This document shows, one piece after another, positions 51,370-54,466 of a stretch of DNA of 54,466 bases. The stretch lies in the NCBI GenBank assembly GCA_964417785.1, contig CAYQJO010000002.1:1-54466 (forward strand). The letters run 5' to 3'. A program made the translations under genes and the position numbers. Within the stretch, counting starts at the first letter, position 1, and every line of letters starts with the position of its first letter. Under the pieces are notes generated by a model. The model worked only from the letters and a program-made list of their open reading frames with translations, did not search any database and had not been told where the DNA came from. Source of the stretch: DAOTUL01 sp034437435. GTDB taxonomy: Bacteria; Chloroflexota; Anaerolineae; Aggregatilineales; Phototrophicaceae.

Positions 51370-52395
51370 ATGGACTATCAATTTGTGCCAGTTCTGGCGG
51401 TGGGGTTTGCCACCTCGCTCAGCCTGACGCCGATTTCGCGCCAGGTGGCGATGCGATTGGGTGTGATGGATCAACCCAAACAGCGCAACATCACCCGCAC
51501 ACCAACCCCCATGATGGGCGGGCTGGCTCTTTATCTCGCGTTTGCCCTGCCGCTGCTGCTGTTCAGCAAGTCACAATACATCACCGAACTGGGGGCGATC
51601 CTATCCGGTGCAGCTTTTCTGGCCTTCGTCGGCCTGCTCGATGACCGCTACAATCTCGGTATCCGCATCCGGCTGGTAGCGATGGCGCTGGCCGCGATGG
51701 TGCTGCTGGCCGCTGGCATCCAGATTCAACTTTTCGACCAGCCGATCATCGATTACCCACTGACTGTCTTCTGGATCGTCGCCATCACCAACGCCGTCAA
51801 CTTCCTGGATAACATGGACGGTCTCGCCGCCGGATTAACGGCGATTGCTGCGTTTTTCTTCCTGCTGATGGGCATCAACGAGGGGTTGGTGCTGGTGAGT
51901 CTGCTGGCGTCGGCCCTGCTCGGCAGCGCGGTCGGCTTTCTGACCTACAACTTCAACCCGGCCAGCACCTTCATGGGGGATATGGGAGCGCTGCCTCTGG
52001 GATTTATCCTGGCGGTACTGGGGATTATTCTGAAGTTCGGCACCCAGCCCCTCAGCGTCACCTGGATGATTCCGATTCTGGTACTGGCGCTGCCGGTGTT
52101 CGACATCAATCTGGTCATATTGACACGGCTGGCGGAAGGGCGGTCGCCCGGTGAAGGCGGCAAGGACCACACCTCGCACCGCCTGATGAGCCTGGGATTG
52201 AGCCAGCGTCTGGCTCTTCTGGCGCTCTACAGCGGATGCGCCGTGTTTGGGGCGATGGGGCTGGCGATCAGTGCCATGCCACCGGCACAGGCGTGGCTGG
52301 TCGGTATCATGGGTCTGGCACTGATGGCGGCATTGTTTGTATGGATGGTCTGGATTCGTCAGAAGGGAAAATCATGGCACAAACCTACATCGTGA
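51370..52395 (+). CDS. Polyprenyl-phosphate sugar-1-phosphate transferase (WecA/MraY-like)
   Basis: 341 residues with about ten membrane helices. Motifs: TPTPMMGGLALYLAF, DDRYNLGIRIRL, the catalytic NAVNFLDNMDGLAAG, and GKDHTSHRLMSLGLSQR with the terminal His. It transfers a sugar-1-phosphate to undecaprenyl phosphate, starting a surface glycan or, if MraY-like, lipid I; the WecA/TagO group is favoured by the short motifs. ATG 51370 has GGAGG five bases upstream; ATG 51352 is in frame. It overlaps the next gene by 22 nt. Confidence 0.9.
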   Translation: MDYQFVPVLAVGFATSLSLTPISRQVAMRLGVMDQPKQRNITRTPTPMMGGLALYLAFALPLLLFSKSQYITELGAILSGAAFLAFVGLLDDRYNLGIRIRLVAMALAAMVLLAAGIQIQLFDQPIIDYPLTVFWIVAITNAVNFLDNMDGLAAGLTAIAAFFFLLMGINEGLVLVSLLASALLGSAVGFLTYNFNPASTFMGDMGALPLGFILAVLGIILKFGTQPLSVTWMIPILVLALPVFDINLVILTRLAEGRSPGEGGKDHTSHRLMSLGLSQRLALLALYSGCAVFGAMGLAISAMPPAQAWLVGIMGLALMAALFVWMVWIRQKGKSWHKPTS

Positions 52396-53318
52396 CCGGC
52401 GGAGCCGGGTTCATTGGCTCGCACATCGCGGCCCGTCTCATCCAGGACGGCCATCGTGTGCGGGTGATTGACAATCTGCTCACTGGCAAGCGGGCCAACC
52501 TGGATTATCTGGACTCACTTGGCGGTGATTACACCCATTACGCCGCCAGCATTACCGACCTTGACCAGATACAACCGATCTTTGCCGGTGCGGATTATGT
52601 CTTTCATCAGGCGGCTCTGCCCTCGGTCCCGCGCAGTGTCGCCGAACCGCTGGAAACGCATCTTCACTGCGTCACTGGCACGCTGAACGTCCTCATCGCT
52701 GCCCGCGATACTGGCGTCAAGCGCGTCGTCTACGCAGCGTCATCCTCGGCTTACGGTGAGATCGAAGGCGTGTTCAAAGAGGAGACGATGGCCCCGCAGC
52801 CGATTTCACCTTATGGTGCCGCCAAACTCGCCGGTGAATACTACTGTCAGGCGTTCACCCAGAGCTATGGCCTGGAGACCGTCGGCCTGCGCTATTTCAA
52901 CGTCTTCGGTGCACGCCAGGACCCGAAGTCGCAGTATGCCGCCGTCATCCCCAAATTCATCACCCTGATGCTGGCGGGAAAGTCGCCGGTCATCTACGGT
53001 GACGGGCTGCAATCCCGCGACTTCACCTACATCGACAATGTTGTACATGGTAACCTGCTGGCCGCCGAAGCCCCGGACGCTGCCGGACAGATGATGAATC
53101 TGGCGACCGGTGGGCGTGTGACCGTGCTGGAACTGATCGACAAGCTCAACCGACTGATAGGAACCGACATCCAACCTATACACGAGCCAGAACGTTCCGG
53201 TGACATCAAACACTCGCGGGCCAGCATCGAACGCGCCCAGGCGCTGCTGGATTACAGCCCTATCGTGGATTTTGACACCGGTCTGGAACGTGCGCTGAGC
53301 TACTATCGCCATCCCTGA
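52374..53318 (+). CDS. NAD-dependent UDP-sugar epimerase (GalE/WbpP-like)
   Basis: 314 residues of the extended SDR family. TGGAGFIGSH binds NAD, VIDNLLTGKRANLDYL and YAASSSAYGE follow, and the catalytic Y-x-x-x-K is YGAAK (about residue 150). LRYFNVFGARQDPKSQYAAVIPKFI and RDFTYIDNVVHGNLLAA match UDP-glucose/UDP-GlcNAc 4-epimerases. ATG 52374 has AAGGGAAA upstream. It is coupled to the transferase gene, so the pair makes and loads a lipid-linked sugar. Confidence 0.92.
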   Translation: MAQTYIVTGGAGFIGSHIAARLIQDGHRVRVIDNLLTGKRANLDYLDSLGGDYTHYAASITDLDQIQPIFAGADYVFHQAALPSVPRSVAEPLETHLHCVTGTLNVLIAARDTGVKRVVYAASSSAYGEIEGVFKEETMAPQPISPYGAAKLAGEYYCQAFTQSYGLETVGLRYFNVFGARQDPKSQYAAVIPKFITLMLAGKSPVIYGDGLQSRDFTYIDNVVHGNLLAAEAPDAAGQMMNLATGGRVTVLELIDKLNRLIGTDIQPIHEPERSGDIKHSRASIERAQALLDYSPIVDFDTGLERALSYYRHP

Positions 53319-53387
53319 ACTTTTTCATTTGGCGTTCCTGTTCTATTATGGAAACAGGCAGACAAAACACAACAGCAGGTGACATGC

Positions 53388-54440
53388 ATGACGGACGTGG
53401 ATTACGACGCTATCGAAGATGAGTCGGACGACGAGTTCGACAATGATGAGCCAGACAAGAGAGCCATTGCGGCGTTTGAGAAAAACGTCTTGCGCAACAT
53501 CAAGGTCCTGATCTCACCTAGAGCCAACCGCGAACAGCGCATTGAGGCCGCTTACTGGTTGGGCGAGTCGGCTGAGCCTAAAGCGATTACCGCGCTGCGC
53601 AAAGTCTATAATCGCGATAAAAAAGACAAGAAACTCCACCAGGCGGTCGCGTTTGCCCTGGGCCAGTTCAAAGCATTGGACCTGGCGATTGAGCGCGAGG
53701 AAGGTGACTCGGTCACGGAAGCGCTCTATCGTGAAGAAAACAGCGACGTACTCGATTTGATTACGACGATCACGATGAACGGGCCGACAGTCAGCAAACC
53801 CAAACCGGCTTTCGGACTGCTGAATATCGGACTGCTGGTCGTATTGGTGATCCTGGTCATCGTCAATGTTGCTCTGGTGGCTGTTGGCAGTGGCGATGAC
53901 GAGAGTAACGTCACCGCGACCACTGCACCGACTGCATCCCCGGCAGCCGCCATCGACGACGATTCAACGCCGACACCCACATCAACCGCAACCGACACCC
54001 CTACCCCTACCATCGAGCCGACGGCAACGCTGGACCCGCGCGAACTGACACGCCATCTTCAGATCATTTCCACCAATATCGGTGATGCTATGGACGGTCG
54101 CGCCCCGCATCCGCTGTTGGTGCAGTATTGGAACGACGTCACCCGTGCCGGTGCCACTGCTGGCTGCAACGCCATCCGCCCGACCATCCCGTCCGATTAC
54201 ACGGTACCGGAGGACATCCTCATCTACCATCCGGACCTGGAAGACATCACCGCCCAGACCAATCTCGGTCTGCAACTGCTGCGCGATAGCTGGAATGCGT
54301 TTGAAAACGCCTGCCGTGAGGGTGAATTAATCGACAAAGCCGAGTCGGAACTGGCGCGATTGGATACAGCCGCTACATGGCTGAATTCAGCCCGCAGCCA
54401 GCTTGATCAAATGCGCAACAGCCAGACCTCATCACCATAA
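53388..54440 (+). CDS. HEAT-like protein with TM helix and Thr/Pro linker
   Basis: 350 residues. An acidic N-terminus (1-22) leads to a helical repeat region resembling HEAT (RIEAAYWLGESAEPKAITALRKVYN; LHQAVAFALGQFKALDLAIER), then one transmembrane helix (about 141-166), a Thr/Pro/Ala linker (about 170-215) and a helical outer domain with two Cys (GATAGCNAIRP and ENACREGEL). The topology would put the HEAT part inside and the outer domain outside. ATG 53388 follows AGCAGGTGA. The function is not recognised. Confidence 0.75.
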   Translation: MTDVDYDAIEDESDDEFDNDEPDKRAIAAFEKNVLRNIKVLISPRANREQRIEAAYWLGESAEPKAITALRKVYNRDKKDKKLHQAVAFALGQFKALDLAIEREEGDSVTEALYREENSDVLDLITTITMNGPTVSKPKPAFGLLNIGLLVVLVILVIVNVALVAVGSGDDESNVTATTAPTASPAAAIDDDSTPTPTSTATDTPTPTIEPTATLDPRELTRHLQIISTNIGDAMDGRAPHPLLVQYWNDVTRAGATAGCNAIRPTIPSDYTVPEDILIYHPDLEDITAQTNLGLQLLRDSWNAFENACREGELIDKAESELARLDTAATWLNSARSQLDQMRNSQTSSP

Positions 54441-54466
54441 TGTCTAGCGCCCTATACCCCATCCAG

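Noticed and set aside
1..54466. CRISPR array, rRNA or tRNA genes
   Set aside because: No regularly spaced direct repeats and no cloverleaf or rRNA-like sequence were noticed by eye; a tRNAscan or CRISPR finder run would settle it.

Overview
The window is a chromosomal segment, with no rRNA, tRNA or CRISPR array seen. It most resembles Chloroflexota, probably an Anaerolineae-like lineage. This is inferred from style rather than a marker gene: secreted proteins with Thr/Pro-rich linkers, many TPR and HEAT proteins, FHA and Roadblock modules, PspC/LiaF-type membrane proteins, a PPi-type phosphofructokinase and polyprenyl-phosphate sugar machinery. Genes are tightly packed. Many starts are GTG or TTG, operon neighbours often overlap by 4 nt, and several convergent genes share or overlap their stop codons.

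Layout. 1-2 kb: a cut-off lipoprotein, a small membrane protein and a membrane-anchored solute-binding protein (minus strand). 2-10 kb: Bax inhibitor-1 homologue, cytochrome P450, PEP carboxylase (ppc), CtpE-like P-type ATPase and an FHA protein (plus strand), meeting a Roadblock protein. 10-13 kb: trmD, divergent from a membrane-embedded MutS-type ATPase. 13-16.5 kb: a heterodimeric ABC exporter with one degenerate ATP site. 16.6-17.8 kb: a scar, consisting of a short non-autonomous IS200/IS605-type element followed by a chimeric MFS/aldo-keto reductase pseudogene. 17.8-21.6 kb: a secreted beta-propeller, an L,D-transpeptidase-like protein and a phosphofructokinase with PPi-type residues. 21.7-24.2 kb: a DUF1232 protein and an ABC-2 type transporter. 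24.4-26.7 kb: three TPR proteins. 26.8-29.1 kb: pdxT, an extraordinarily acidic 92-residue protein and a GlcD-type FAD oxidase.

29-42 kb and 51-53 kb are largely cell-surface and polysaccharide related. They hold a GT39-type transferase, a DPM-like GT2, a five-gene minus-strand operon (FHA, PspC, LiaF-like, propeller-like, alginate-lyase-like toroid), and a divergent bactofilin-like membrane protein. These are followed by a flippase-like protein, an ARMT1/DUF89 phosphatase, an FAD oxidoreductase, a GNAT and UDP-glucose dehydrogenase (ugd). A WecA/MraY-type transferase and a UDP-sugar epimerase lie near 52 kb. In between are a secreted metallophosphoesterase, a LolD-like ATPase / HEAT protein / large FtsX-type permease set, an MBL hydrolase, a secreted propeller-like protein and a proline dehydrogenase. 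The window ends with a HEAT/TM/Thr-Pro-linker protein.

The strongest leads for something new are the IS200/IS605-derived element with hairpins suggesting an orphan omega-RNA (16.78-16.98 kb), the FHA-PspC-LiaF-propeller-toroid operon with its divergent bactofilin-like partner (31.7-36.8 kb), and the hyperacidic protein at 27.5 kb. All functional calls rest on reading motifs by eye; no database search was run.
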